64,000 bases of DNA from CAZIVP01 sp964542915 (GCA_964542915.1 CAZIVP010000015.1:1-64000), one strand, 5' to 3'; shown: positions 26,564 to 36,878, numbered from the stretch's first letter. A program made the numbers and translations. Notes: generated by a model from the sequence alone, not told the origin.

Positions 26564-27221
26564 TGTTCTCTCCATACAGGATTTGATTAAATTCCGGTTT
26601 TCAATGTACGAAGGATAAGACGCTGCGGTTAATAGATTATTCCTGAAATGTTAAAAACCATTTTTGAATACGGAATGCACGGAGCGAACACTCTCTAAAA
26701 TCTGCGAACGTATTCCAAGAATAGCAGGTTGTTCGGACCTGAGTATATTCATTTTTTTAAAAATATATTGTCCTTCCGGGACTTAATCGTTGCATCGGAA
26801 ATTACCCGCTTAACAAAAAAAGGCCCCTATATGCTATTGTAAATACAAATTCCGATAAACATTTGATGGTTTTTTTGATTCCGGTCCTTTCCCGCGAATC
26901 AGAAATCAACACTTGCAATTACGCGGCTGATATTCATTAGTATTTAATGTCATACCTGCGACTTGTCCGCCAACTGGCGGAAAGCAGGGGGCCATGGATC
27001 AGCATAATTGACTCAGGACAAAACCGTGTTTTCCTGAGATTGAGTAAGCTCCCTTCAGCAAGGTCATACATATATTGCAGGTTTTGTTTCCATTAAAAGA
27101 CAAATTTTATATATTTAGGGTTTTTACACGAGTCGTTCATGGAAACACAACCGCAACGGCATACATGCGTTTGAGTGCACAACCACCGGATAACGCCGGT
27201 TACATATCTTAAAGGCAACCT
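26564..27221. other. Intergenic region carrying one REP-like palindrome
   Basis: No gene is seen in 658 bases. TTGTCCGCCAACTGGCGGAAA at 26963-26983 is a palindromic core matching, in reverse orientation, the element at 43943-43985. The rest is AT-rich and should hold the promoter of the phospholipid synthase gene at 27222; no promoter is clear enough to mark. Confidence 0.5.
26963..26983. repeat. REP-like palindrome core
   Basis: The CCGCC/GGCGG inverted core is shared with 43951-43971 in the opposite orientation, with one substitution. The outer arms seen in the other copy are eroded here. Confidence 0.55.
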
Positions 27222-27854
27222 ATGAATATTCAGTTCAAACACTTTTTTTACCCTGCGAATTTATTAAGCCTTGGACGCATCGCATTAATCGTACCCATCG
27301 CTTATCTGATTAAACTGAATACGCTGGCGGGAAACGCCGTTCTGATATTACTGGCGCTTATTACGATCGCCACGGATTACCTGGACGGGTATCTGAGCCG
27401 TAAACGCAATGAGGTCACCGATCTCGGTAAGGTACTTGATCCGCTGGCGGATAAAATTGCCATGGCGGTGGGATTTATATTTTTAATCGCTTACCGGGCA
27501 TTCCCGGCGGCTCTGGTTCTGTGTCTGCTATATCGCGATTTTTTGATTGTGGTATTGGGATGGTTCGCGGTCGTAAAAACCGACCGGATTACTATGGCCA
27601 ATTCTTTAGGCAAAATTAACACGACCATCGTTTCCGTCACCGGGCTGTTGTTTCTTGTCCACATTCCCGACGTACTCTTTCGAGTTTTACTCTTGTTGAG
27701 CTACATTTCCATCGCGATCTCGGGCGTTTCTTATGCGATTACCGGACAACAATTGTTATTTTCTCGAAAGGTTTATAAAGTCATTTACTGGCTGGGATTA
27801 GGCCTGCTCACCTGTGCCTTTATCCTGTTGCTGGTACATTTTGAACTTTTTTAA
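27222..27854 (+). CDS. CDP-alcohol phosphatidyltransferase (PgsA-like)
   Basis: 210 residues with six membrane helices. The catalytic signature D-x2-DG-x2-AR-x8-G-x3-D-x3-D is present as Asp52, Asp55-Gly56, Arg60, Gly69, Asp73 and Asp77, with Ser59 replacing the usual Ala. The enzyme transfers a phosphatidyl group from CDP-diacylglycerol to an alcohol in the inner membrane; PgsA (phosphatidylglycerophosphate synthesis) is the closest guess, but substrate is not proven. AAAGGC precedes the ATG. The glycerophosphodiesterase gene begins 24 bases after its stop, indicating a phospholipid metabolism operon. Confidence 0.85.
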   Translation: MNIQFKHFFYPANLLSLGRIALIVPIAYLIKLNTLAGNAVLILLALITIATDYLDGYLSRKRNEVTDLGKVLDPLADKIAMAVGFIFLIAYRAFPAALVLCLLYRDFLIVVLGWFAVVKTDRITMANSLGKINTTIVSVTGLLFLVHIPDVLFRVLLLLSYISIAISGVSYAITGQQLLFSRKVYKVIYWLGLGLLTCAFILLLVHFELF

Positions 27855-27878
27855 CAGGCACTAACGTTTTAGTGAACA

Positions 27879-28631
27879 ATGATGGACGCCATGCAAAACA
27901 AACCCTTACTGATCGCCCACCGCGGCGAACGCAACCTGGCGCCGGAAAATACCATTAAAGCCTGCCATTTGGCATTGGAACAGGGCGCCACCGCGCTGGA
28001 AATCGATGTGCGGGTTTGCGGTACGGGCGAACTGATCGTTTTCCACGACACGTTTTTATACAAGCATTTTGATAAGCTCAAAGCAGTGGCGCTCAGTTCG
28101 CTCGCGGAATTAAAATCGTTGGAATTCATCAAATCCAGTTATCAATATCCCGCCCATATTTGCACCCTCGAAGAATTTTTTGAAGAGTTCCGCAACACGG
28201 CGCCAATAAATCTGGACGCCAAAACGCTGGTGCGCAGTAATAAACGAATGGCGCGAAAATTAATTCATATCATCGAAAAATTTCAAATGCGGGAACAGGT
28301 TTGGGTCTCTTCCTTCAATCCGCTGCTTCTCAAAGCGCTTAAAGATATTCAGCCTTCCATCCGCACCGGCTATTTGTTCAGCCGTCTCACCTTCATGCCT
28401 AAACTCATCGATCAGATCATCATCAACGACGCCTGGCATCCCCATTACCGGCTCATTTCAGAACGGCTGGTCAAAATGGCGCGCAACTTAAAAAAAGAGC
28501 TCTATGTCTGGACTATCAATGAAGAAAGCATCCTGAAGCACATTTTGCAGTATGATTTTGACGGCATCATTACCGATACGTTCTTTCGTTCGGCCTCCGA
28601 CCGGCTTCCGCTGGTTTCCTCAAATTTATAA
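27879..28631 (+). CDS. Glycerophosphodiester phosphodiesterase (GDPD)
   Basis: 250 residues, the typical size of the cytosolic UgpQ-like form; no signal peptide. The GDPD motifs are complete: His14-Arg15 (AHRGE), Glu23-Asn24 (PENTI), Glu41 and Asp43 (LEIDV) and His56-Asp57 (FHDTF), which bind the metal and the phosphodiester. It hydrolyses deacylated phospholipids to glycerol-3-phosphate and an alcohol. It is co-directional with the CDP-alcohol phosphatidyltransferase and likely co-transcribed. ATG codons at 27882 and 27891 are alternative starts because no clear ribosome binding site decides. Confidence 0.88.
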   Translation: MMDAMQNKPLLIAHRGERNLAPENTIKACHLALEQGATALEIDVRVCGTGELIVFHDTFLYKHFDKLKAVALSSLAELKSLEFIKSSYQYPAHICTLEEFFEEFRNTAPINLDAKTLVRSNKRMARKLIHIIEKFQMREQVWVSSFNPLLLKALKDIQPSIRTGYLFSRLTFMPKLIDQIIINDAWHPHYRLISERLVKMARNLKKELYVWTINEESILKHILQYDFDGIITDTFFRSASDRLPLVSSNL

Positions 28632-28703
28632 GCTAATTACAAAACGATTCACCCTCCATACTCATGCATCGGGATTTTTAGCTTTTGAACCGGTTCAACG
28701 CGA

Positions 28704-29399
28704 TTACACATTACCGAACACGGGAATGACGGCGCCGCGAAGATCGCCGGCCGCTTCCGATCCCAAAAAGCAGATCACCTCGGCCAGCGATTCCGGTTTC
28801 ACCCATTTATCGGCATTTTTAGCGCCCATGGCCTCGCGGTTGGCCGGGGTGTCGATAATGCTGGGCAATACGGAATTGGCCGTAATCGCCGTACCCTTGG
28901 TTTCATCCGCCACCGACTGGGTGAACGCCACCACCGCCGCTTTGGAGGCCGAATAGCCCGCCAATCCCCCGCTGGGATTAACGGCTGCACCGGAGCCCAC
29001 GGTAACAATGCGTCCGTATTGATTTTCCAGCATACGGTTAAGGGCATGTTTAACGGTCAAAAACGTGGTATTCACATTCAGTTGAAAATCTTTTTGCCAC
29101 TGTTCCATGGTGTATGAAGCGGCTTTGCCCATGGAGAATCCGCCCACCAAATGCAGAAGAACATCCAGCTGTTCCATGCGCTCCATTAGCGCCGAAACTT
29201 CTTTTTCCGATATTAAATCCGCTTCTTCGAAGCGCACGCGTTCAAATTTTTCGGCGCTCAGGTAACTTTTTAAAGCATCGATCTCTTTGCTGGCATAGAC
29301 CGGAATCGTAACCCGGGCGCCTTTTTCCAATGCTAATCGTGTAACGGCCCTGCCCAGGCCGCCTGTGCCGCCGCTTATAAGTACCGATTTATTTTTCAT
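28704..29399 (-). CDS. Short-chain dehydrogenase/reductase
   Basis: 231 residues. The cofactor motif is SGGTGGLGRA near the N-terminus, followed by a LVGG strand, then the active-site Ser in VTVGSGAAV and Tyr-x3-Lys in GYSASKAAV. A shortened C-terminus is consistent with a small NAD(P)-dependent oxidoreductase; the substrate is unknown. It is cytosolic. The ATG is preceded by GGGAGGGAG. It is transcribed towards the GDPD gene and sits 92 bases after chrA's end, so it could be read through from chrA, but separate expression is more likely. Confidence 0.85.
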   Translation of the reverse strand: MKNKSVLISGGTGGLGRAVTRLALEKGARVTIPVYASKEIDALKSYLSAEKFERVRFEEADLISEKEVSALMERMEQLDVLLHLVGGFSMGKAASYTMEQWQKDFQLNVNTTFLTVKHALNRMLENQYGRIVTVGSGAAVNPSGGLAGYSASKAAVVAFTQSVADETKGTAITANSVLPSIIDTPANREAMGAKNADKWVKPESLAEVICFLGSEAAGDLRGAVIPVFGNV

Positions 29400-29491
29400 G
29401 CTCTCCCTCCCTTAGGAATCCTTTTTTTCAAGTAACCATTATAAGCAAACAGCGCCCAAACGCCAAAATCATCTTTCTTCTATAACACAAT

Positions 29492-30673
29492 CTAAACCGC
29501 TTGCACAAGTAAATAGCCCAGGGCTGCTCCGCCCAGTACAATCCAAACCGGACTGACCTTCTTAAAACCGAATGTCGTCGCCACACTGGCGATAAAGATG
29601 ATCCACGCCTGCCATTGGCTCAACATGCTGTAGCCAAGCTCCAGCGTTACAGCCGCCATAATACCCACGGCGCTTATGTTGATGGCATCGAGAAACAGGG
29701 AGGCCAGATGCGATTTTCTTAAGCGCGGAATGACCGGGTTTAATAAAGCCACCAGAATAAACGACGGCAGGAATATACCGAAGGTTGCAACCGCCGCGCC
29801 CGGTAATCCCTCGATCAGATAGCCGATAAACGTGGCCGTGGATAGAACCGGTCCCGGCGTGAACTGACCGATGGCGACGGCATCGAGAAGCTCTGACTCC
29901 GTAAGCCAGCCCAGACTCTGCACCAGTTCGCCTTCAAGATAGGCAATGAGAACATAACCGCTGCCGAACAATACCACTGCGATTTTTACAAAAACGAGAA
30001 ATAAGGCGGCCAGGGAGACTCCCGCTGTGGAGGCGCCCAGGGTTGCCCCGGCAAGCGCGAGGCCCTTGTTCTTCATCTTGACGACAATCAGCCACGGGAA
30101 CAGGAAACCGCTCATTTTATCCGATGAATCGATCGTTCGATGAAAACGTAGCCAGAGCACGCCAACCAATCCACCAATTAATATGGCGATGACCTCGTTG
30201 ACCCCCGCTAAAGACGCCGTCGCCACGGCCGCACCGATGACGCCCAGTTGCCAGCCTTTCAGAGCCTTTTTACCGAGTTTATAAACGGCGCCTAAAATGA
30301 TAGCGAGCACCGCCGGTTTGATGCCATAAAAAAAGGCCGACAAAGCCGGCAGCGATTGATACTTCACATATACAAAAGCCAAAATGCCTGTGATGAGTGT
30401 TGCGGGCAAAATGAAGGCGACGCCGGCCAAAAGCAGCCCGGCAACGCCTCCGCGCTCATAGCCGCAGTGCATCACCATCTGGGTGGAGTTGGGACCCGGA
30501 ATCAAATTGGTGGCGCCCACAAGATCCAAAAAATGCTGGCGGGAAAGCCATTGCCGCCGGCTGACCACTTCCTCTTCCATCATGGCGATATGAGCGGCGG
30601 GACCACCGAATGCAATCCAGCCCAGTTTAAAAAACAAAAAGGCGATTTCGATTAATTTCTGGCCGTAAGCCAT
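29492..30673 (-). CDS. chrA: Chromate transporter, two-domain ChrA
   Basis: 393 residues made of two homologous CHR domains (about 1-190 and 205-393). The first has LGWIAFGGPAAHIAMM and NLIPGPNSTQM, the second the matching FGSGYVLIAYLE and QFTPGPVLSTATFIG. These are the hallmark FGG and PGP motifs of long-chain CHR transporters. Known members export chromate from the cytoplasm or use sulfate-like anions; the native substrate here may differ. It is inner-membrane. GGGAGAAA precedes the ATG. No chromate-responsive regulator gene (ChrB type) is adjacent. Confidence 0.9.
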   Translation of the reverse strand: MAYGQKLIEIAFLFFKLGWIAFGGPAAHIAMMEEEVVSRRQWLSRQHFLDLVGATNLIPGPNSTQMVMHCGYERGGVAGLLLAGVAFILPATLITGILAFVYVKYQSLPALSAFFYGIKPAVLAIILGAVYKLGKKALKGWQLGVIGAAVATASLAGVNEVIAILIGGLVGVLWLRFHRTIDSSDKMSGFLFPWLIVVKMKNKGLALAGATLGASTAGVSLAALFLVFVKIAVVLFGSGYVLIAYLEGELVQSLGWLTESELLDAVAIGQFTPGPVLSTATFIGYLIEGLPGAAVATFGIFLPSFILVALLNPVIPRLRKSHLASLFLDAINISAVGIMAAVTLELGYSMLSQWQAWIIFIASVATTFGFKKVSPVWIVLGGAALGYLLVQAV

Positions 30674-30797
30674 GTCGAATTTCTCCCTCGCTAAAAATGA
30701 TAGAGAGGTATTACAGTGGAAGCGGAGCGATTATTCCCGCCCGGAAGATTTATTAACGGTGGGCCGATCAATTTTGCTTAAAGAGTCCGTTCGTTTC

Positions 30798-30833
30798 CGG
30801 CCGTCGATTCAGGTTAAAGTGAATCGCCGGCCG
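30798..30833 (-). terminator. Hairpin downstream of ftsH
   Basis: CGGCCG-CGATTCA (30798-30811) pairs with TGAATCG-CGGCCG (30820-30833) with one mismatch and an 8-base loop. It lies just after the ftsH stop on the minus strand but lacks a U-run, so it may protect or end the message rather than act as a classical terminator. Confidence 0.4.
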
Positions 30834-30855
30834 CTTGCAAAAACCGCTCAGGGTG

Positions 30856-32760
30856 TTAATCTTCGTCCGGTTTAATGATGGCGTCAAGGGCGTTCTTTTC
30901 CAGCGTCTCGTGCTTCAGCAGCCCTTCCGCCAGAGCATCCAGTTTTTTACGGTTCTCCTTTAACAAGTTGTGGGTGCGTTCTTCCGCCTCTTCGATGATG
31001 CGGCGGATTTCATCGTCAATCAACTTGGCGGTATGCTCGCTGAAATCTTTTTGTTGAGCCATCTCTTTGCCGAGAAACAGGTGCTGTTCCCCCTGGCGAA
31101 AAAAGACCGGTCCGAGTTTTTCGCTCATGCCCCAGTGGCAAACCATCTGGCGGGTAATTTGCGTCGCCTGTTTCAAATCGTTTGCGGCGCCGTTGGAAAT
31201 ATCTTCAAATACCAGGCGCTCCGCTTCGCGCCCGCCCAGTATAACGGATAAGCGGTTTATCAGATAGGAACGCTTGAGGTTATAGCGGTCGTTCTCCGGT
31301 ATTTGCTCGGTTACGCCCAGCGCCCGGCCCCTTGGTATAATGGTCACTTTTTGGAGGGGATCGGTGTTGGGCAAAAGGCGCGTCATTAAAGCGTGGCCTG
31401 ATTCGTGATAAGCAATGGTTTTCTTTTCTTCTTCGGTCAGCATGTTTTCGCGTTCGGCGCCGAGGATGATTTTATCCCGCGCCACGTCAAAATCGCTGGC
31501 GTCCACTTTTTTCTTATCCTTGCGTCCGGCCATCAACGCCGCTTCATTCACAAGATTTTGCAAATCCGCCCCCGAAAAACCGACGGCGCGGGCGGCGATG
31601 TTACCGAGATCCACGTCATCCGCCAACGGGACGTTTTTGGCGTGAATCTTCAGAATATCTTCGCGGGCGTTCTTATGGGGCAACTCCAGGGTGATTTGCC
31701 GGTCGAAGCGTCCCGGCCGGGTAAGGGCGGGATCGAGTACATCAGGGCGATTGGTGGCCGCAATGACAATCGTGGCTTGTTGCGGGATAAAGCCGTCCAT
31801 TTCGGAAAGAATCTGGTTCAGCGTCTGCTCGCGTTCGTCATGGCCGCCGCCCAGGCCCGTTCCGCGCGCACGACCGATAGAATCGATTTCATCAATAAAG
31901 ATGATCGACGGCGATTCGCGTTTGGCGGTTTCGAACATATCGCGGACTCTTGACGCGCCCACGCCAACAAACATTTCGATGAATTCCGAGCCGCTAATGC
32001 TGAAAAACGGTACGCCGGCTTCACCGGCAGTGGCTCGGGCGAGCATGGTCTTTCCCGTTCCCGGCGGCCCCATCAACAGAACACCTTTGGGAATGCTGGC
32101 GCCCAGAGCGCTGAACTTATCCGGCGTTTTGAGATATTCCACGATCTCTTTTAAATCCCGTTTGGCGTTCTCGAGACCGGCCACGTCAGCATAAACCGTA
32201 TCCGTGCTCTCCTTGGTAAAACGTTTGGCCTTGGATTTACCGATGCCAAACAATCCGCCGCCCATAGAACCGCCCTGACCTTGTTGCTGCATACGATTGC
32301 GAATATAGAAAAAGACGCCGATGATCAGTATCCAGGGCAATATGTAAATCAGAAACGTGAAAAACAACGGCCGCTTTTCCGGTTTGGCCTTGATTTCGAC
32401 ATTGTTTTGTTCCAAAAGATTCATCAATTTCTGATCCTGCAGTGCCGGTTTGAATGTCGAAAAATGTTTGTATCGCGCAGTCTTCTTCTCAACCGTATCG
32501 GTAACAACAGTATAAGGTTGGCGGAACGTTCCTTTGATTTCGTTGCCCTTCATCATGACCGATTGCACGTTGTTCTTCTGCAACTGCTCTTTGAATTGGC
32601 TGTAAGCGATCTTGACATAATCTTGCTGCCAGGACTGCGAAAAGTAATACACAATGATAATGGCAATGAGGACCAGCCAGAACACCGATCCGGTTGCTCT
32701 GTTCCTGGGACCGGGATAGCGCTTCTCACCGGATGGTTGTTTATCTTTTCCGGATTGCAT
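30856..32760 (-). CDS. ftsH: ATP-dependent zinc metalloprotease FtsH
   Basis: 634 residues. Two N-terminal membrane helices (about 25-41 and 131-152) flank a periplasmic domain. The AAA+ module has Walker A GPPGTGKT at 231-238, Walker B FIDEID and the second region of homology ATNRPDVLDPALTRPGRFD. The zinc protease site is HESGH at 452-456. It is a membrane-anchored hexameric protease that degrades misfolded membrane proteins and regulators such as LpxC and sigma-32 in known bacteria. Length is normal. AAAGGAAG precedes the ATG. It is a single-gene unit. Confidence 0.97.
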   Translation of the reverse strand: MQSGKDKQPSGEKRYPGPRNRATGSVFWLVLIAIIIVYYFSQSWQQDYVKIAYSQFKEQLQKNNVQSVMMKGNEIKGTFRQPYTVVTDTVEKKTARYKHFSTFKPALQDQKLMNLLEQNNVEIKAKPEKRPLFFTFLIYILPWILIIGVFFYIRNRMQQQGQGGSMGGGLFGIGKSKAKRFTKESTDTVYADVAGLENAKRDLKEIVEYLKTPDKFSALGASIPKGVLLMGPPGTGKTMLARATAGEAGVPFFSISGSEFIEMFVGVGASRVRDMFETAKRESPSIIFIDEIDSIGRARGTGLGGGHDEREQTLNQILSEMDGFIPQQATIVIAATNRPDVLDPALTRPGRFDRQITLELPHKNAREDILKIHAKNVPLADDVDLGNIAARAVGFSGADLQNLVNEAALMAGRKDKKKVDASDFDVARDKIILGAERENMLTEEEKKTIAYHESGHALMTRLLPNTDPLQKVTIIPRGRALGVTEQIPENDRYNLKRSYLINRLSVILGGREAERLVFEDISNGAANDLKQATQITRQMVCHWGMSEKLGPVFFRQGEQHLFLGKEMAQQKDFSEHTAKLIDDEIRRIIEEAEERTHNLLKENRKKLDALAEGLLKHETLEKNALDAIIKPDED

Positions 32761-32949
32761 TTTTTATCTTCCTTTGTCTTTCCTTGGTTAAACGGCTATT
32801 AGATAAGGCTTTTTGACTTCAAATGCAAGTTAGGGGCGTGCAGGCGCCGGCCCAATAGTGACAGGGGGTTAATTGGAATTGGAGTGGATGAACGTTGAAT
32901 TGTCTTCAATACTGTCCAAATTATATCCGGAGAATGATATTCATGAGCT

Positions 32950-33834
32950 TTACTCTTCTTCCTCTCGATCGTTCATCTTCTTTAAAAAGGCATAAACGGC
33001 TGAAAAGTCCTGAAACGCATATTCTTGATTGGCGGCAAGCGCATACATTTCCTTAATCACATTGGTGGCCGGCATCGCCGTTGCTTGCTCATAACCGCTT
33101 TGCGCCGCCAATTGCAGGTCTTTTTGCATCCACTGCAGGGGAAACTCCGTATCGAAATCGGCGGCGGCTATTTTTTGCGCCTTGGTTTTAAGGAACGGCG
33201 CGGTTACCGGGGCGTCGCTGAGAACGTTCATCAGCGTTTGCCTGTTCAAGCCCAGCGATTCGCCCAGCACCAAACCTTCCGCAAAGGCGTACATGGCCTG
33301 ACCCAACAACAGGTTGAAAACCATTTTCATGGAAGCGCCCATACCGTGACCGCCTAAATGGAGATAGTTCTTGCCCATCGCCTCAAACAGCGGTTCGCAG
33401 CGTTTTACGGTCGACGGATCGCCGCCGACCAAAAACAGGAGTTCGCCGCGTTCCGCCGGCGCTTTGGAGCCCGCCACCGGGGCGTCGAGGAAGTGCACGC
33501 CGTAACGCCGGCAGTGCGCCGCCATTTCTTTCGAAAAAGAAGGATTGACCGTTGTGCAATCCATCCAGATCGATTCCGGCGCCATGTGGTGCAGAAATCC
33601 CGATTCCGAAACAGCCATCGTACGAACGGCCTCGGGATCGGAAAGCATTGTGATAACCACGTCGGCTTCCGCAACCGCTTCTTGCGGTCGGTCAGCTGCT
33701 CTTATATGTTCACCCGCCAGCTTCTCGGCTTTGGATCGGGTGCGGTTATAAACGGTAACGGTATGACGTGCCGCGGCTAAATTTTGCACCATGCGACTGC
33801 CCATGATGCCCAGACCGATAAATGCAATATTCAT
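32950..33834 (-). CDS. Beta-hydroxyacid dehydrogenase (3-hydroxyisobutyrate dehydrogenase family)
   Basis: 294 residues from the ATG at 33834, chosen because GAGGTG sits just upstream; a GTG two codons earlier is the alternative. The N-terminal Rossmann fold begins with FIGLGIMGSRM and has NRTRSKAEKL after strand 2, which suggests NADP preference. The substrate-binding motif is DAPVAGSKAPAERG, and the catalytic Lys lies in GASMKMVFNLLLG. Members oxidise 3-hydroxyisobutyrate, tartronate semialdehyde or act as glyoxylate/succinic semialdehyde reductases; the SKAPAE form is closest to the glyoxylate reductase type. It is cytosolic. Confidence 0.9.
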   Translation of the reverse strand: MNIAFIGLGIMGSRMVQNLAAARHTVTVYNRTRSKAEKLAGEHIRAADRPQEAVAEADVVITMLSDPEAVRTMAVSESGFLHHMAPESIWMDCTTVNPSFSKEMAAHCRRYGVHFLDAPVAGSKAPAERGELLFLVGGDPSTVKRCEPLFEAMGKNYLHLGGHGMGASMKMVFNLLLGQAMYAFAEGLVLGESLGLNRQTLMNVLSDAPVTAPFLKTKAQKIAAADFDTEFPLQWMQKDLQLAAQSGYEQATAMPATNVIKEMYALAANQEYAFQDFSAVYAFLKKMNDREEEE

Positions 33835-33952
33835 ATACACCTCTGTATTATTTTAAATTGGAAGATTACGAATGCGTATGCATCGTCCATAGCTTTACCC
33901 CCACCGTTTCTTTTCCCTTTTACCTTTTTACTTTTAATTTTACTTGTAGAAA

Positions 33953-34435
33953 CTACAAATCATACAAGCGCTCATCCACCCGCGGTTTCGACGATTTACG
34001 CAGCCCTTTCTGCGCCGCCATAAACACGTCGTCGTCCTGGAGGGCGTCGCCGAGGTCCTCTTCGATGCTCTCCATATCTTCGCCCTTTTCCAGTCGCCGG
34101 ATCGCCTCCTCCATGGCGCTGCCCATCTGCAGACCGGTGGTTTTGTTGAATTTGCGCATCAAATTGGCCATTTGTCTGGGGTTGTTTTCATCGATGTTGC
34201 CGGCTTCGCGTTCCAGAAAATGCATGGCTTCTTCCATTTTCGATTCGCTGATGGGCAGGTCTTCATCTTCGGTCTGATCGTCGCCGCTGTGTCCAATGGC
34301 GAACGGCGACATACGCCGGCTGAGTTGAACGTCTTTACAATTGGGGCAATAGGGAATTTTTTCGGTGTTGACCGAGCGGGAAAAAAATTTATAGATCGTG
34401 TTGCAGCGGCTGCAATAGAATTCGTAGATAGGCAT
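33953..34435 (-). CDS. FmdB-type zinc-ribbon protein with acidic C-terminal extension
   Basis: 160 residues from the ATG at 34435 (GGGAG upstream), which gives the standard MPIYEFYCSRCN start of the family. Two CxxC knuckles, CSRC and CPNC, form the zinc ribbon within the first 45 residues. The rest (about 50-160) is acidic and helical, with DDQTEDEDLP and repeated Glu-rich segments, longer than the usual FmdB size of 70-110 residues. The family is presumed regulatory or a small metal-binding chaperone; no function is proven. It is a single-gene unit. Confidence 0.82.
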   Translation of the reverse strand: MPIYEFYCSRCNTIYKFFSRSVNTEKIPYCPNCKDVQLSRRMSPFAIGHSGDDQTEDEDLPISESKMEEAMHFLEREAGNIDENNPRQMANLMRKFNKTTGLQMGSAMEEAIRRLEKGEDMESIEEDLGDALQDDDVFMAAQKGLRKSSKPRVDERLYDL

Positions 34436-34708
34436 TGTTGTTTCTCCCGTTAATGTCTGATGCACTAAATTTATTTGGAAAACAAGCCAAGTTCAAAATG
34501 AAAATCTTTTTATATTGCTCCTTAACACCATTACATACAAGATTGCTATAATTTTTTACAATGAAGGAATATAAATATTTTTTATATAAATCAAACGGAA
34601 GCATTGAAATTACCTGAATTTTGTGGTCGCTATAACCTTCATCACACAGGCTCACAAATCTAGGTTTAACCGATCAAACCTTATCCTTAACACAAGGGGT
34701 GAGCTTAC

Positions 34709-36193
34709 ATTGGTAAATTCAGAACGTTGATTCCATTAGCTATTGCCGCATTGATTTTTATTAGCGTGGGCATTGTTCGCGCCCAGGTCGTTGGACAACA
34801 CCGGAGCCGTAACGTTAAGCTTCAGTCCGCAACCGAATATGGTAGAGGTCGTGGTCATGATGTTTGGGCCTGGAAAAACAGCCAGACACACTATGCTTTA
34901 GTCACATTAATTCGCGGTTTAAGTATCATTAATACCAATTTTACAGAGACGCCGACCGAAGTCGTTCATATTAATCGTTCTTCCGGTGATTTATATGCGG
35001 TTGATGCGGAAACCTTGAGCGACGTTGGCGGTACATCCTATTTTTTCAGGAAAAATCTTAATCCAGGTAGCCATTGGAGCCATGGAATTTTCAGCGTTTA
35101 GCCCGATCCCGCCCCGGCCGCTATCGTGTACGCCGGAAGTTTCCATAACGGTTTTTACATTTTCGACGCTCTTACGGATATTGATACGCCTACGGGTTTT
35201 ACCATTTCGGGTTCGGCCGGGCAGAATCCCACCCAGTCCCGGGACGCCAGCACCGATGTTGGACTCGATGGTTATAACCTTTATCAGTTCACAAACGGTG
35301 GAAGTTATTCGCTTCTTTTAAGTCTCGACAGGAACACGACTTCTTAGACCGATCACCTTTTTTAATCGGCGATGGAAAATTTGACCCGCAGGTTTGCTAT
35401 AAACTGTCCGCTTTCGACCTAGCCGGCCGGGAATAAGCCAGAACCAATCCCCAATGTTCTCCCGTCGATGCTGTGGGTAAAACGGCAAAAGATTCGCTAG
35501 TCTCCGATGATCGAAAAACGCCTCCGGAAGCGTTTGAATTAGTGCAGGCCTATCCCAATTCCCAATCCCTCTAATCCGGTCACAAAAATCGAATAAGTAA
35601 TCCCGTGGAATTTATGTTTTTGCTTTTCCTATGCGTTCAGGAGACGGCGGGAACAATTGGGAACTTGTCAATGATGGTATTCCTATGGGCTGGAAATATT
35701 GGACGAGCAATATGGATGCGTTTAAATCTAATATTTTATAAATGTCAACGAAGTTTGGCGTTTACAAGACGGTGGATAGAGCGGAATCATGGACTCTGAT
35801 GGAGGGCTCCAATAAATTGGATTTGAGCCTTCGCCCCGGAATTCAAGGAGAAAATGAAATTTTGTGTATCGATCCCTATACGCATAAGCTCTACGCGGGC
35901 ACGAAAAGGGTCTGTATGTGCATAACCTGCTCACATCCGTCAATGAAAACGGCCACAATCCGTTCAATTCTTCCACGCGGATACGTTATCGATTAGCTAA
36001 AATCAGCCATGCGACCTTACAAATTTATGACGTCGCCGGACGGGACATAAAAACATTGGTTAAGGGAAAACAAAACGCCGGCGAATATGCGGTCACGTTC
36101 GATGGCAGCGGTTTAGCGGCCGGAATATACTTTTACAGTTTAAGCACAGCTGCCGGTTTTATCCAAAGCCGCAAAATGATTTTGCTAAAATAA
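34709..36193 (+). pseudogene. Decayed sorting-domain surface protein gene(s)
   Basis: A Shine-Dalgarno AAGGGGTGAG precedes ATT rather than ATG at 34709, in frame with a signal peptide (TLIPLAIAALIFISVG). The first frame ends at 35101 and reads like a 'choice-of-anchor B' protein (DVWAWKNSQTHYALV). The reading continues in another frame over 35126-35347. After more breaks, BNR-like repeat text appears (VYKTVDRAESWTLMEG, near 35761). Finally a type IX sorting domain in frame 35918-36193 starts at HNPFNSSTRIRYRLA and ends KMILLK. At least three frame changes plus stops exclude a sequencing slip as the sole cause. It may be one gene or a fusion of two wrecks. Confidence 0.8.
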
Positions 36194-36203
36194 GTACTAA
36201 CTT

Positions 36204-36815
36204 AACCCGGACAAATCCAGAGCACCGGGACCGGCCCCGAAAATCGGGACAGGCCGGAACCCAATATGTAATAAATAACTGAATAGATGCCACTTGTCCG
36301 GCTCTATTCGGGAAAAACAAGAGTTTGATAACCAAGGTACGAATAACATTAGGCTTGATTATAGGAATGATGGAATCATGAAATCGTGGAATAAGATTAC
36401 GACAGCGTCTGCTTTTCTCTGGAAATAATCATTTTTCTCTGCGTTCTCTGTGTGCTCTGCGGTTCCATTTCTTTTAAAAGAGACGACCACTAAACACCGA
36501 CGCACATTTGTACATTCTTTAAAGAGGATACCTTCTCATCATCCGTGTTTTCTCGGTGCAAGCGGTGGTTCATCTCTATTTTTCGGCGTCTTCAGCACAC
36601 TCGGCGGTTCATTATCTGACGGCCTGTGCTTCTAAGGATCGGGATCTCCGAACGGATCAACCACGAAGAAGGCCGCTAAAGGCATCCTTCGATTGTTCGG
36701 GATAGACACATTATTTTTAGGCAGTAAACGGGGGTACCGATTTCTAAGTTCTGCCAACCGGTCCCGATCTACTCGGGGACAAACAAGAATTTCACGGCCA
36801 AGGTACGAAAGCGCT
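36204..36815 (+). repeat. Dispersed intergenic repeat R2 (copy 2), with a third fragment
   Basis: There is no gene between 36194 and 36878. Blocks shared with 8083-8480 include 36325-36440 and 36637-36668. A fragment at about 36772-36812 (AACAAGAATTT... CCAAGGTACGAA) repeats 36312-36343 of the same region. CTCTGCGTTCTCTGTGTGCT at about 36437 links it to repeat R1. The region follows the sorting-domain pseudogene, as copy 1 follows an intact sorting-domain gene. Confidence 0.7.
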
Positions 36816-36878
36816 CAGCAAGACCGTCGCAGAGAATACGCATAGTCCATAGAAGCCCGGCAGCGCAAATGCTACTTC

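Noticed and set aside
31405..31953. 182-codon plus-strand frame over ftsH
   Set aside because: Antisense shadow of a highly conserved gene.
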